64,000 nt of DNA from Hyperoodon ampullatus (Eukaryota > Chordata > Mammalia > Artiodactyla > Ziphiidae). Both the position numbers and the translations under genes were made by a program. Of the stretch, positions 32,409 through 51,436 are shown piece by piece (the first letter of the stretch is position 1; each line of letters begins with the position of its first letter). The notes under the pieces are model-generated. The model searched no databases. It worked only from the letters and a program-made list of their open reading frames with translations, and was not told where the DNA came from. The DNA is taken from assembly GCA_949752795.1 (NCBI GenBank), contig OX457074.1, positions 28,567,980 through 28,631,979 of the forward strand, given 5' to 3'.

Positions 32409-32999
32409 GCATTATACAGTATACATCAGAGGTTACAAACTGGTGTGTTTTGTGTGGCCCATGTTGTTGGCCAGCAGAGTTTAAAATTTGAATTGGTTTG
32501 CTACTTTTAAAATGTGGCTATTTCACAGAGCAATTTGGATTTCTGGCTTCTCTTGAAACTTTTAAAGAACTGCAGGCTAGTTCTAAGAAGCCCAACAGGC
32601 TACGTAAGCGGTCCTAATGTCTTGAACAATGAAATGGAGGAAATCCTATATGCATGATCCAGTCACTATGAAGACTGTCTCTCATCTGTAGCAACCCTGC
32701 TTGCAAATCAAGTTAAGCAAGGCCCCATGGAGACAGAAGGACAGACTGAACTCTGGGGACTAGGCTCCATGTAGTGGGAGCCGAGGGCAGAGACGGCCAC
32801 CTAAAGGACCAGTTGAGTGGATGAAAGATTGGACAACTCCGCATTGTGACTCCCTGCAATGGGCCTCATTATGACCATGCTCCCTCACCTGTTGGTGGGT
32901 GTCCCCAGGTCCTGGCATGAGTGCAGTGTGGGTCAGGGCCGGTGGGGTTGGGGGAGGTGGGGCGTCCCACGGTTCAGGCGGCCCTAGGACCCGCCCACC

Positions 33000-34733
<1,734 letters not shown>

Positions 34734-35488
34734 ACTGGCCAGCAGCTAATGGGGGCGGGTGGGGAGCGGCAGGGCATGGAGAGAGGAATAAAGAGCGCCA
34801 TGGTCCAGAAAACATTGGCGGTCTGTGGCTTGGAAGCGCCACTCCTTCTGCCAGCTTGGGTCCCTGCCTTTGGCTTCCTGCAATAAGAAGCCAGTGTCCC
34901 CATCTGGGCTTGAGGGTCCCCTTGGTTTAGTGGCCACAGTCCTGCCAGCAGGCCCCTCCTGGTCCGATACCATGCACTAAGTAGATCTGCAGCTGCAGTC
35001 TCCAAACCACTGGTCTCTTGGCACCTCCTCTGTGTCTCAGCTGTCCCTGTCCCCAAAGAGCCTCATACAAGAAGCTGCTTCCAAACTGGGAGGTTCCACA
35101 TCTGGGCAGGTCCAGCTCCACAGCCAGTGAAGGGCATGAAGAAGGCTGAGGCTCTGGACTCCAGCCAGGCCTTCCGCAGGGCTCTGAGGCCAAGGTCTTT
35201 TTAGTCTCAGGAGGGGCCAAGAGATGGAATGTGACATTTGAACAAGTGAGTCAGTGGGCGGTGAGCGAATGTTTGACAGCTCGAGGGGAGGTGTGCCGGA
35301 ATCCGTTCCCTGTTTGGCTGTCCAGTCTCAGCTTACCTCACTTGGGTAACCAGGGAATGCCACGCCTGGCCCACCTTTTCGTCCCCCTCCCTCACTGTGA
35401 CGCCACCACCTGCCCCATTATGACCCAGTCTGTCTCCCAGTATATATATGGAGGCCAGGGGACCCAGGCAGTCCTGGGACCACCAGCC

Positions 35489-39000
<3,512 letters not shown>

Positions 39001-39258
39001 AGAGACAAGAGAATTCTTCTGTGGTTGTTTGAGGACATTCAACCCAGCCCGATCACACTGGTCCTGATGAGGTCCTAAACTATCCCTGCTTTCCCTCCAT
39101 CGCTGTCTAGCTAAATCCGTTATCCCCAAGGCCCTAGAGCTGCATTGTCAATTACAGAAGCCACTATCCAAATGCCTATTAGAATGTAAATTAATTACAA
39201 TTGAGGAAAATTAATTCTATTAAAAATTAAGTTAAAGTTTAAAAATTCTCTTCCTCAG

Positions 39259-39408
39259 GGAACAGAATTTCCCTGGCATCCAATTCTGTTCTCTGGCAGT
39301 CCAGTTGTTGAGACTTGGTGCTTTCACTGCTGTAGCTGGGGTTCAATCGCTGGTCGGGGAAATCAGACCCCACAAGCTTCATGGCTTAGACAGAAACAAA
39401 ACAGAAAA
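39259..39408 (+). mobile_element. CHR-1-type SINE (unit 4)
   Basis: Same insertion as in units 1-3, more diverged, with the same duplicated 5' end (GGAACAGAATT...AATTCTGTTC). Confidence 0.72.
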
Positions 39409-39808
39409 TTCTGGTCCTCAGTGCCATGATCTTCTAAGTGCTCAGTAGCCACATGGAGCTAGTGGCTACTGCATTGGACGGCACAGATTTAGAACATTTC
39501 CATCATCATGGAAAATGCTATTGCAGAGCAGTGCTTTAGAGTTTAGAGCAATTTTCCTTTCCCTGTCACACACCCCCAAGCATCTTAAAGCTCCCCCAGA
39601 GTGCAGAAAACTTAGTTCGTTTTAGGGTGGCTCAGAAGCCACCCTCTGGGGAGAACGTAAGATGTAGGGATGGACACCCAATGCCTGATTTCCCCAGCCT
39701 GTGAGAAAGAGCCCAGGCTTCAGTTTTCCTCATCTGGTCTCTTGGGTCATGATCAGATGTATGGAAACTTGCCTCCCCCGTTCTGGGCTGTGTTTGGGGC
39801 TCTCGGTT

Positions 39809-40920
39809 ACTGAGGGAGAAGTCCTCTCTTTGTCAGGGACTAGGAAACCTTGTGTTGTAGGCTCCCCAAATTGAGGCCTGGATTCTGAGGGTCCCCTCCT
39901 TCATAGGCCTCTAATTTTTTCGAGGTGTCTGCACTTAATTTTCTTGCCCATGGACTTAGGCCTAGTTCACTGTGGAGACAGAACCCTGGGAATAAGGAAT
40001 GTAAGAATTCCTGGTCCAGTATGCATTGGTCTAATCTGTGAGCGTGTCTCTGGTGTCCTATGTTTCTGTCCTATTATTCTGGCTCCTAGTTTCATCCTGG
40101 ACTTAAGCTGTGTCCATGATAGCACTGTTTGCTGAAAGCCATTTCCTTCTGCTGATAATTTTTCATTGCCCTGCCCTAGCCCAGCTGGGGTTTCCTCTGG
40201 ACTTGATTTTCAGTCCTGATAACTCTTCTGTATACACACATAAGCTGCGACATTCCAAAGTGTTTTCCCTGCCACCACTTGTGTGTCTGAGGTGGGCAAC
40301 ACTAATATGTCCCTGCCCTGAGTCAGATGTCCATCCCTGGGTCACTACATGCACACTATCGGCATGTTCTTGTCTAACGTTACCACCACCGAATCCAAGG
40401 AGATACGTTCCAGCTGGAGAGCCCATTTCCAACACCTCTCTGGCTCAGCTCCGACCTTGGGCAAGTCATGTGCAACCTTTCTAGGCTTGCAGTCTCATCT
40501 CTATCTGAAGTTGTAATTGCATGCAAGAACCCTACTAGATTAAAATGACCAGGGCGCCTCTACTCCCAAGTGAGATGTAGAGTCACCTATTTCTCCGCAT
40601 GCCCTAGTGTATGCCCCTCATTATTGTTATTCAGATCCGTCCTATTAGGCCTCTGTTCTAACCCCAAGGAGTGTTTGTGCGGTTGACCTGACCTTGTAAA
40701 GACACAGAATAGTTTCTCTCTATAGTAACTACAACTTCCATCAGGCACTACTACAAGGGAATGGGAAAGGATGTGGGAGCATGGCCCCAACGCCCTGGTA
40801 GCTTTGAAGACAAACTACAACTCACAGGATAGCCGCGAGATCTCCGCAGAGCGAAAGGAGTGACTGAACTCTGACTGGAGGCCGGGCTGGTCCGGAACCA
40901 CCCCGACATTCTCCCAAAAG
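39809..40920. other. Single-copy spacer right of the array
   Basis: Homology with the array ends at ~39809. No coding or repeat signal is recognised up to ~40.7 kb. At 40724-40745 and 40813-40830 there are two ACTACAAC(T)TC/CAC motifs resembling ZNF143/THAP11 promoter sites. Confidence 0.5.
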
Positions 40921-41060
40921 AGGCGTGGTTATAATTTAGGGGCGTGGCCTTGCCGGCAGCAGGAAGAAGTTACCTGTTGAATCTTCCTCTCCATTCACTT
41001 CCCAGCCTTTGTAGCTAACCCTAAGAGGGAAGCCGCAAACCACTAACCTCTTCAGAAAAG
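40921..41060 (+). promoter_or_regulatory. Candidate LRRC37-type promoter / 5' exon
   Basis: Two GGCGTGG boxes flank a TATAATTT at ~40930-40950, followed by a possible non-coding exon ending AAAGGAG|GTAAGG near 41063. It lies just upstream of the LRRC37 coding fragment. The assignment rests on position and motifs only. Confidence 0.35.
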
Positions 41061-41089
41061 GAGGTAAGGGGACGTAGACAAGGGGCAGT

Positions 41090-42639
<1,550 letters not shown>

Positions 42640-42640
<1 letters not shown>

Positions 42641-42990
42641 CTGGACCTGAGATCTTTGGGGGACTACTTTGCTGGATTTCACATGCACATATGGACACAC
42701 GAATCACATATAAGCTCAGGCTCAGACACAGGTACCATGCTTTTGCACACACATTACATGCACACCCGCTCACATAAAGGAGGAATGTCTACACGTGACA
42801 CATGCACACACTATACACATGCACTCATGTACTCACTTTTGTGTGCAACAATCCTCCTCAAGCACACGTGCACACATGCACCCAAGTGTGCGAAGTCACT
42901 CAATGCCACAGAGTCGTATTCCACAGACCCACGATATACAACCACTCTTCGTTTGTACAAACATACTTGCACACTCACATCACACACATC
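42640..42990. repeat. CA/ACAC-rich imperfect low-complexity stretch
   Basis: Dense runs of CACAC, ACATGCACAC and similar words without a fixed period. It creates several spurious His/Thr-rich frames. Confidence 0.7.
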
Positions 42991-42999
42991 CAGCAAAGA

Positions 43000-45900
43000 C
43001 CTCCAAGCGCGGAGCGGTGCGTAAACACCCAGTGAATTGCACCTTAAAGAAAACACACTCAAGAACTTTTTGTGACTGCGACATCTCGGGCTTGTCTGCT
43101 AAACTCCTCCTCCCTTCTACTTTCCTCTAAGCAAACAGGCCTTTTCCTTCCCTTCCGCTCCAAATCCTCAGAGGCCTCAATTTCCTTCTTTCGGATCTGC
43201 ACTACTGAAGGGATGTTAATTTCCAAACAGCCCGGCAACCCTGTTCTCCCACCCTGGAGTCTCCTTCCGTGCGGGGAGAGAGGGCCATTCAGACTCCAGA
43301 ATCAAGCAGCCTGATCAATTCCAATCCCACCAGCTGGAGGACTGTGTGGAAGGGTCCGGGGAGGGGTAAGTTCGCGCCCTGGGGCAGCCTTGGACTGGGA
43401 CCTTTCTGGCAGTACCCCTAACTGTGTTGTCTCTGCACAGAGTAACTTCAGCTTTTAGCTATGGTCATTCCAAGGCCATGTGGCCTTCCTCCATTAAAGC
43501 ACATCCGCAGGTGTCCAGATTTTTACCCTCTGATGGGCGTCCCGGTCTTCCCCACAGTCTTTTATTTAGTCTATTTCAATTAGGCAACTTTGCATGCGCC
43601 TGGAGCTCTAAAATTTCAGCTAGGGCTGGGGAGAAGCGGCTAACTGGAGGTCACATAACAAATGTGGCAGAGCCAGGGATATAGCTGGCGCCCTAGCGCG
43701 CCCTGCCACTGGCGGCCCCAAGAGACGCAGGCATCTGTATCCGACCACTGCAATGCGCATGCAGTCCGCGTATTATGGCTTTTCAGAACCGTTTACCCTC
43801 CTCTCTACTCTCTGCTGCCTGCCTTCGGGGGGACAACTTGCACCCATGCTCCTTTGTCATCCAGGATAACTACAGGCCCAAGAGCTAAAAGGATCTTCGA
43901 GCCATGGGGGGCAAGCACCAAGGCGAATGCGGGAGATGAGCACCGAAGCTGGGTGAGTGGTTTGGATCCAAGGTTCACAGCATATATAGGCTCTGGAGAA
44001 ATTTCGGCTCGGCGAGTTTATTAGCAATGCAGCTGTGGGCAAGTTTCATTTTAATCACGGAGCGTCAGTTTTCTCACCTGTAAAATAGGGGTGAACTTAC
44101 CTACCTTGTTTGTCTGTTGTGGGAATTCAGTGAGTTTATGCCCATAAAACCTCCAACAAATGGGATCTATTCTTATCTGGGGACCATCCCAGAGGAAACC
44201 CGAGAGTCTGCAGGCTCGATCCGGGAAAAGTTCATTAGAACCCCTGGCCTCAAGCCCTCGTCCCAGGCAGACTAAGCACTCCCAAGCCAGAGCCCCAGCG
44301 GTGTTATTTGCCTGACTTCTACCTCCTAGCTCTCTGTGGGTGACTTTGTCCCTCTCTAGGCCTCAGTTTCCCTGTCCGTGCTGTGGGAAGAGGCACGCTC
44401 CCAGGGTCTGGAAGTATCAGCCAGACTGGACGAGCAAGCTGGGGCTTCTCTGCAGAACTGGGTGTCGGAATCAGGGTTCATGGTACAGGGAAATGCCCCC
44501 TTCCCTTTGCCACTTGCCAGAGAGGACTGAGAGCAAGGACGGAGGGCAGACGATTTCCGCTGGAACCGTGGCCAGGGCAGCGGGTAGTGTCATTAGGAAG
44601 GGAGGGGCAGGGATTTGCCACGGGCGACCGGGATCCGTTGTTTGACCACCCCTGTCAGCATCTGGGTGCTGCTCAGGGATCGCTGCAGAACCACGTCCCA
44701 CACAGGTCCTCTCTTTCCCAGGGCCCCGGGCCACCACCCTCCACCCACCTATCTCTCTCCTCTCTGGGGCAGTGCCTTGGCCTCTGTCCAACCCTGCCCG
44801 GGACTCTAGGCCACGCAGGGCCGCCTTCGGAGCCGGCCGCGTGCGGGAGGACTTCGCACCTTTGGCCTTCATCACCCCGTCTTTCCCTTTTCCCTTCTTC
44901 CCAGCTTTGGAGGAGGCATCTTTCCTCCGGTTTCACTCTGGTCTCTGGCTAGTGGCAAAAGGCAAGGGGCATTTCCCCAACAGGCGGCCTTTCTGGGAGC
45001 GTGTCTCCCTAAGGGGGACCGAAACGAGGGAATTTTCTGAATGACAGCTCCCAAGTCTGGCCTCCTGGGGGCGGACTCGCGGAGAAGATTCCCTCTTTCC
45101 CTGGGACGTCCCCCTAGTCTTAGCTGGGCGGTGTTTATCTTGTCTCCGCTCTTTTGGGGAGCGGGTGTGTTTCCATTTGCACTTCCCGGAAGTTACCGCG
45201 GCGACTGATGCTCTTCAGGAAACGGAATTGATCTCTTTGTGACGTAAGAGGGTTGGAATAGCCAGGAGTGAGATGGTTTCCAAGGTCGGGGTGGGGAGAA
45301 GGGCTTGCGCACAGGGCCTGAGTTGCTCCCAGGGCGGGGAGACCCCGAAGGCTGGGCAGCCTTGTCTGCTGTCTGGAGCAACGGAGAGGAAGTGGGTGGA
45401 TGCTGAAGCGCACCCACCGCCAGGCGGAAGAAACTCTGAGAAGCCCCAAGCGAGTCTTCACTCCAGGGGAAATATCAAGCGCTTCCAATTGCTCCTTCCA
45501 CATATAATCCCATTCTGCTGTATATTTTCCTCATATACATGTTCTTTACCCCTCACTTTCTTCCTCCCTAATTCTGTAGGTCTAGACAAGGCCTGGAAAT
45601 CTGCATTTCTAACAAAATTCCTCCTTTCCCCATTTGATTAAGCTGATAAGCAGGGTTTACCTTATAAGTGATTACCGTTATAGGTTATCCTAAAGCCATA
45701 TCACAGATATGCTATAAAGCATGGGCAATGCTAAATGTACAAGTTTGTCTCTCCACAGAGGATGTGACTATAATGTAAAAAGGATGAAGACAGTCTCAGT
45801 ACATACTTTATAGTCACCCCTGTACACACACGTTTTGCTTTCTGCAGGTGGTGCAAACCTTACATGAGGGAAGACTGAAAAGCATTTAAGGGATTTTTCG

Positions 45901-47540
45901 AAGTTTCAAACTGCCAGTGCTAGTTCATTATTCACCAGAGGAAATCCACAAAAAGGTACCATTCTGGTGGCCTGGGTGTTGTTCCCCATTTTCTATCACC
46001 CTCTTCGTCTCTTTTCCACCTTCTCTTTAACTTCCTTCCTACTTAAACATTTCTTACTGGGTAAGCGAGCAAGGTTGAAAGCACAAGGATGCCCAGAAGA
46101 AAAACTACAAATACACTCTGCTTGATTAAAATAAAGTACACTCAGCATCCCAGGTGAAGTATCTGCTGCCTCTGCATAGCGAAATGGACTTGGCTGTAGC
46201 AAAAGATACCTGCCCCCATTTGTTTTTCCTCCCGTGGCCTGGTGGATGTGGAGGTTGCCTTCCTCCTATTTAGTTCCGGGAGATTACTGGCTCTGTGGCA
46301 GGAATTGGGCTGCTGAAGGCTTCTTTCTCTGGGCCAGTTTCTCTTTTGGATGACGCAGCATCAGGCACCTCCACAAACACATCATTTGCAGAGTGCTTCT
46401 AGATTTGCTTGACCCCCTAGAAATCCATCTGTTGTGTTACTCTCACTGATCCTGGTCCTCAGAGTGGCTGTGTCTCTCCTTTCTCTGTCACCTTTGGCAG
46501 TGATCTGATGTCCCATTGTGTGTTCCCCATCACTGGGGTGTGTACCTCACCAGACTCAACTTGGGAGTCTTAACACTGTTTACTGGAGAGTGAAATGGAG
46601 GCACAGGAAATTAAAGAGAGGGAGGTCTCGGTCTTATGCCAGTGCTACCTGGGACTCTTTGATAGGAGAGTGGCCTCTGCTTCCTGGTCCCCCTTCTCTG
46701 AAGGATCCCCTGAGAGAAGGAAGGGGATGGTCCAGGAAGGGGAAGGGATGGGCTCTGGGGACCCTTTGGGCCTTGGAGATTAAACTTGGAGCTTTGGGAA
46801 ATTTTCAGCAGGCCAAGATTCAACTGTGCACTTAAATTCTGTAGAGATGGAGCATGTCCAGCTTCCCCTTTCCCCTCCTCACAAACCTATAATCCTTTTT
46901 CCAGCGACATACCTTTCATGAACACATACTGTGTGCCAGGAACTCTGGTGGGTGGTGTGGGGATCCTGATGGAACCAACAGATCTCTTCAAGAGCATCTG
47001 GGAGGAAATGGCATTAATTACAGTACCAGGGAGGAAGAGCTCAGCACATGAAGTGGTCCAAATTAAATGGTATGAAACTGGGCAGGCTTTGTGCACAAGA
47101 GATAAAGCAGTGTTGAAGACAGTAGCCATGTATCCTCAGGCCTGAAATACAGTCTTTCAACTAGTTTATGAACCTGGAAGTGGCTCCCACTTTCCTGCTC
47201 TGTGAAGAGTACTAAGTTTAACTTCTGCCTGTCTCCATTCCATTCAACATGGGCATGTGAACTTTTCCATCATTGATCCCATGAGCTCCCTAAATCAAAG
47301 GGCCAAGAAAGGCCGGCAGAAAGGGGACCTGGATTTCTGGCAGACAATTTCCCCAAAGGAGCCCTTAGCAGACTTGGCTGCATTCAGGGAGTTCCTTTGA
47401 GGACAATGAAACAGAAGTTCACCATGTGCTTATTGGAGGTTACAGCCTGCTAAACAATGATGGGGCACGTTACCCAGAAACATCTAGCTATTTCCTTTGC
47501 CAGCCACAAGCATGTAAGTTGAAAGGTCTGAGGGAGGAGT
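43000..47540. other. Single-copy non-coding spacer with old repeat fragments
   Basis: No gene is recognised in 4.5 kb. A MIR lies at about 44025-44150 (TCAGTTTTCTCACCTGTAAAATAGG), a second short MIR piece at ~44325-44380 (CCTCTCTAGGCCTCAGTTTCC), and an L2-like piece at ~46905-46985 (ACATACTGTGTGCCAGG). GC content rises at 44.3-45.4 kb. Confidence 0.55.
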
Positions 47541-47548
47541 TCATTTCG

Positions 47549-47620
47549 TCTTCCCTTCCTCCCTCCCTTCTTCCCTTCCTCCCTCCCTTCATTCCCTCCT
47601 TCCCCATCTCTCTCTTTCTT
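47549..47620. repeat. (CCTT)n simple repeat
   Basis: Imperfect CCTT/CCCTT tetranucleotide run of about 70 bp. Confidence 0.85.
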
Positions 47621-47859
47621 GACAGGTGTCAGAGGCCGAAGTTGGGGGAAAAGGTTTGTTCAAGCCCCCCATTTTAACAAAATGAGGAAGAGAGAAACTC
47701 TACACCAGATAACTAATCAGAAACGTTGTTTTTGCTTTGGTAGTTACTCTAAGGAAAAAACTGTTTGGGGGACAGGGATGAGGGGGTGTGGATTGAATCC
47801 GAGCAAATTTTAAAATGCAGCCTGGCACAGCTGCAGTGCGAGCATTCGTTAGGTAAACG

Positions 47860-48640
47860 GTGGTTTACCTAGCCCTCGGAATGGTCCAGAGAAGTGAGCA
47901 CGTGAGGACAGCGCCTAATGCCGGCGGTCTCCAGGCTAGCGGCGGAGCGCGAGGTGTTTCAGTGGCTTGACTAGGGGCAGAGCGCGGGTCCCCCACTCCC
48001 TGGGGATCCACGGCACCTTGCTTGCTGGGGCCCAGGGTCCACCCCACCCTCCCAGCGTGGCGGCAGTGCCATCTGCGAGCTCCCAGCGCCGATCTCACGC
48101 ACCCATTTTTCCAACCACCACCCCTCCTCAAAGTGAAGAGGTGGACGCCTGGCATGCGCGTCCTGCTTCTTCCGCCCGGGCTCTCCCGTCTCCTCCACTT
48201 TTGCGCCCGACGTCCCAGGACAGCGGAGCAGGACACGACCCTGGGAGGGCGCAGCCTGTGCGCCTCGAGCGTGCTCAGGGCTCGGCGAGGATGCTTAGCT
48301 GACTGCAATGGCCGGGATGCAGACCCCAGCTCAAATCCCTGAGAAGAATATCCTCCTCCCCTTCCTTCTGTCTCCCTTCTCCTGCCCGGCTCTGCCCAGC
48401 TCAGCCCCGCTCCTCTCCAGCTCGGACACGGGTACTAAGCGATCCTTCGCGCGCCACTTTGAGAGGAACTTTGGCCGGCTCCCTGCGCCAGCCATAGAGG
48501 GATGTTAACGAGGGAGGGTGACCCTGCGCTAAGAGCCGGCAGGCTCCTGCGCTGCGATTGGCTGAGGCGAGGCGGAAGGATGGCGTAATGCAAATGAAGG
48601 GGCGGGCCCTTGCCACGCGGGCCCCGCCTCCTCCCCTTGG
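47860..48640. promoter_or_regulatory. CpG-rich promoter-like block
   Basis: CpG-dense from ~47.86 to 48.64 kb. Within 48550-48612 there is an inverted CCAAT box (CGATTGGCT), an ETS-like CGGAAGGA, a perfect octamer ATGCAAAT and a GC box (GGGGCGGGCC) in ~60 bp. A long, partly purine-rich leader-like region follows to ~49.0 kb. It lies ~2.8 kb upstream of the EBF-like exons and may be the matching promoter (inference). No EBF first coding exon was found between them. Confidence 0.45.
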
Positions 48641-49418
48641 GGTTAGTGTGCTTGTGTTTAGCTCCGCGGAGAGTCAAACTGGATTCCATAGGGAAAGCCT
48701 GCAAATCACTTCTATTTTAGCAAAGAGAAAACAGAATCTCCGTTCAGTAGGGTCCGCCTCTCTCTCTCCCTCACCTCTCCTTTCCTCTCTGTCTTTCCCT
48801 ACCCTCCCCCCTTTCCCCACCCCACTCTCCCTCTCTGGTTTATCTGTCTGGGGCAACCAGCGTCCTCCTCATCTATACGCACTGAAAGGAAAGAAACATC
48901 TTTGGTTGGGAGAGAAGGAGGAAAACAAAAAACAAAAAAAGGGAGAGAGAGGAAAAACTTGCCTGGTAGTGGAAAATGACACTTGAAGTAGCAAAGCCGG
49001 CAGCACGAGTTGAGTCTATTGTTTCTTAAATTGCCATCAGGGTTGGTTTATTTTTTCTTCCTGCTTCTTCAAGTGAACGGTACCTCTACAAGAGGAAACT
49101 CCAGCCCCTCCTGTCTTCCACTGGCCTGTGATCATTACAAAAAGAAAAAGAAAAAGAAAAGCACCCAAACCAAAAATTAACCAACCAAACAATCCCCAAC
49201 AGCCAAGCATACATCTCTGTTTTTTAAATTTTGGTCTTTTTATTGGATTTTCCCTTCCTTTTCTCTCTCCTTTTTTTTTTTTCCTTCGGGTTATGCCTGG
49301 TCTGTAACTGTTTTCATTTTGTTTCAAGCCTGAAGAGGCATCTCACCAGTATGATGTTGGATATCTGTGTTTTTGTGTGATTGCTGTTTCTTTTCAGGCC
49401 ACCTGTCTTTTCTTTTCT

Positions 49419-49625
49419 TTTTTTTTTTTTTTTGCGGTACGCGGGCCTCTCACTGTTGTGGCCTCTCCCGTTGCGGAGCACAGGCTCCGGACGCGCAGGC
49501 TCAGCGGCCATGGCTCACGGGCCCAGCCGCTCCGCGGCATGTGGGATCTTCCCGGACTGGGTCACGAACCCGCGTCCCCTGCAGCGGCAGGCGGACTCCC
49601 AACCACTGCGCAACCAGGGAAGCCC
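49419..49625 (-). mobile_element. CHR-2-type cetacean SINE
   Basis: Poly-T then GCGGTACGCGGGCCTC through to CAACCAGGGAAGCCC, the reverse complement of the tRNA-derived CHR SINE. It is flanked by an approximate TGTCTTTTCTTT duplication. It looks young, with intact A/B-box-like parts and an A-tail. Confidence 0.92.
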
Positions 49626-50040
49626 TTGTCTTTTCTTTCTTTCCTTCCTTTTCCTTTCCTTTCCTATTTTTTCTGTTCTTTTTCTTTCTTTCTTTCTTTC
49701 TTTTCCTTGCCTTTTCTTCTCTATTTCTTTCTTCCTCCTTCCTCTCTCTTCGTTCTTCTTTTCCTTCCTCCTTTCTTTCTTTCCTTTTCCCCTTCTTTAA
49801 AAACTTTCCTTCTCCTTCCTTTCCTCCCTTACTTCCCCCTTCTTTTCTTCCTCCTTTTCCTTCCTTCCTTTCTTCCTCCTTTCTTTACTTCCTTTCTTTC
49901 CCCCTTTCTTCTCCTTCCCTCTTCCTTCTTTCCTTCCTCTTCTTTCTTCACTCTTTCTTTCTCTTTCCTCTTTTTCCTTCTCTTAACTCCTTTTTCTCCC
50001 CTTTTCTCTTTCCATGTCCCCCTAGAATCATCTCTTATTT
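49626..50040. repeat. ~400 bp polypyrimidine (CTTT/CCTT) tract
   Basis: Nearly uninterrupted C/T on the + strand with shifting CTTT, TTCC and TTCTCC words. It produces long spurious Phe/Ser frames on + and Lys/Glu/Arg frames on -. It starts directly at the SINE end. Confidence 0.93.
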
Positions 50041-50555
50041 CTCCTCTCTGGTTCTCCCTCCCTCTCCCTTTAGCTTTCAGTTTTTCTTGGTCCACCCGAA
50101 GAACAGCAACTCCTAACTTTAATTCTGATGTCTCCTAAAAGTCTTCCCCACCGTCTAGGACCATGGCCCCTTCTAGCCCCTCTGCCACTCTCAGCTCCTG
50201 GATGCTAGGCTGTATGGCCTAGAGGCACTGCTTTTGGAGATGGACCTGGGGGAACTTTCCTGGGCACCCTCAGTACCCTTTCTGGGGACTCCTGGTCCCA
50301 AGTGAGATATATGGTCGCCCCCCCTCTTTTTTTAGGCCACCTGCTGGGCTTGGGGGAATGGGAGATCTAGTGGCTCCGTGCTCTCTCCGGCCCAGAGAGG
50401 GCGGAAGGGGAAGAATGAAGATGACTAATTACATCACCCTCATCTTCTCCGGGCTGGGGACAAGTGTCCACAACACTGTTCCCATCCCCGATGATAATAA
50501 AAATGGGGGTAGTTGGTAGTGAGAGTGAGTTGGGTAACTGGGCTAGAAATGAAAG

Positions 50556-50602
50556 GGTGTGTGTGTGTGTGTGTGTGTGCACGCGTGTGTGTGTGTGCGC
50601 GC
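50556..50602. repeat. (GT)n microsatellite
   Basis: About 47 bp of alternating GT with GCACGCG and GCGCGC interruptions, a purine-pyrimidine alternation able to form Z-DNA. Confidence 0.92.
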
Positions 50603-51436
50603 CCTTGTGTTGGCCAGGGTGGGCTGTCAGTGGCCGCCCTGTGCCCCCGGCGCCCCAGGCTTCACCCCCCGGGAGGGCGCGCTCAACCGTCAGCCCTTAT
50701 CCATAGGATTTCTGGAAAGGGTGTGAGGATTTCTGCGGAACAGCGAACCTTTGTCAGGACAGGTCTTTTTTTAAAATCCCCAATTCCCTTTCCCACAGCG
50801 ACCACTCCTGACTGCTCTGAGTTCCACCCGCAGATCCTTTGTCTCCACATGCTTTTTTCTGGGCGGGGGGACGGGACAGACGGCTCCCCGAGGCCGGGCA
50901 CCCGAGGCTGGGCAGGGGCGGCAGGGGGCGCATGAGGTTTCCCGGAGGATGGCTGCTGCAGCGAGGAGCTGACCTTGTTCCCCATCCATTCGCACCTGCG
51001 CACGGGAGATTCAAGGGGGTGTCGAGAACCAACTCCCATGCCCACTCTCCCCCTAAGTTGTAAACGACCGGCTTTGTTCCACGATCGCGTGTCCCCTCAT
51101 CCACCGCTACTTTTCTTCCTCCCCACGCAGTGCGCGTCAGGTCGGAGTAAACGCGTACAGCGTTTTGTCTCTTGCTCAAAACCCAAACAAAACTTTCACA
51201 CCTCTTCGTCTGGCTCGGGGGGCGCGCACGTCCTCGGCGGGGAGGAATGGCCAGGCGACAGCACGCATGTCCTGTCGCCGGCTGGGCCCGGGGCGCCTGA
51301 GGGTGTGTGTAGGGGCCCCATGGGGCGTTTTGGGGGCAGAGGAGGCGGGTATTTGAGGGTTCGCGCGTGTGTAAGGGGTGACAAGGGGTCGCGGGTGTTG
51401 TCCCGCTGAGCCGTCTAACTGCGTCTTTGGCCGCAG

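Noticed and set aside
42656..43062. His/Thr-rich frames of 80-120 codons
   Set aside because: Arise from the CA-rich low-complexity stretch.
49367..50138. Phe/Ser-rich frames of ~250 codons and their Lys/Glu/Arg antisense
   Set aside because: Produced by the SINE and the polypyrimidine tract; no protein-like composition.
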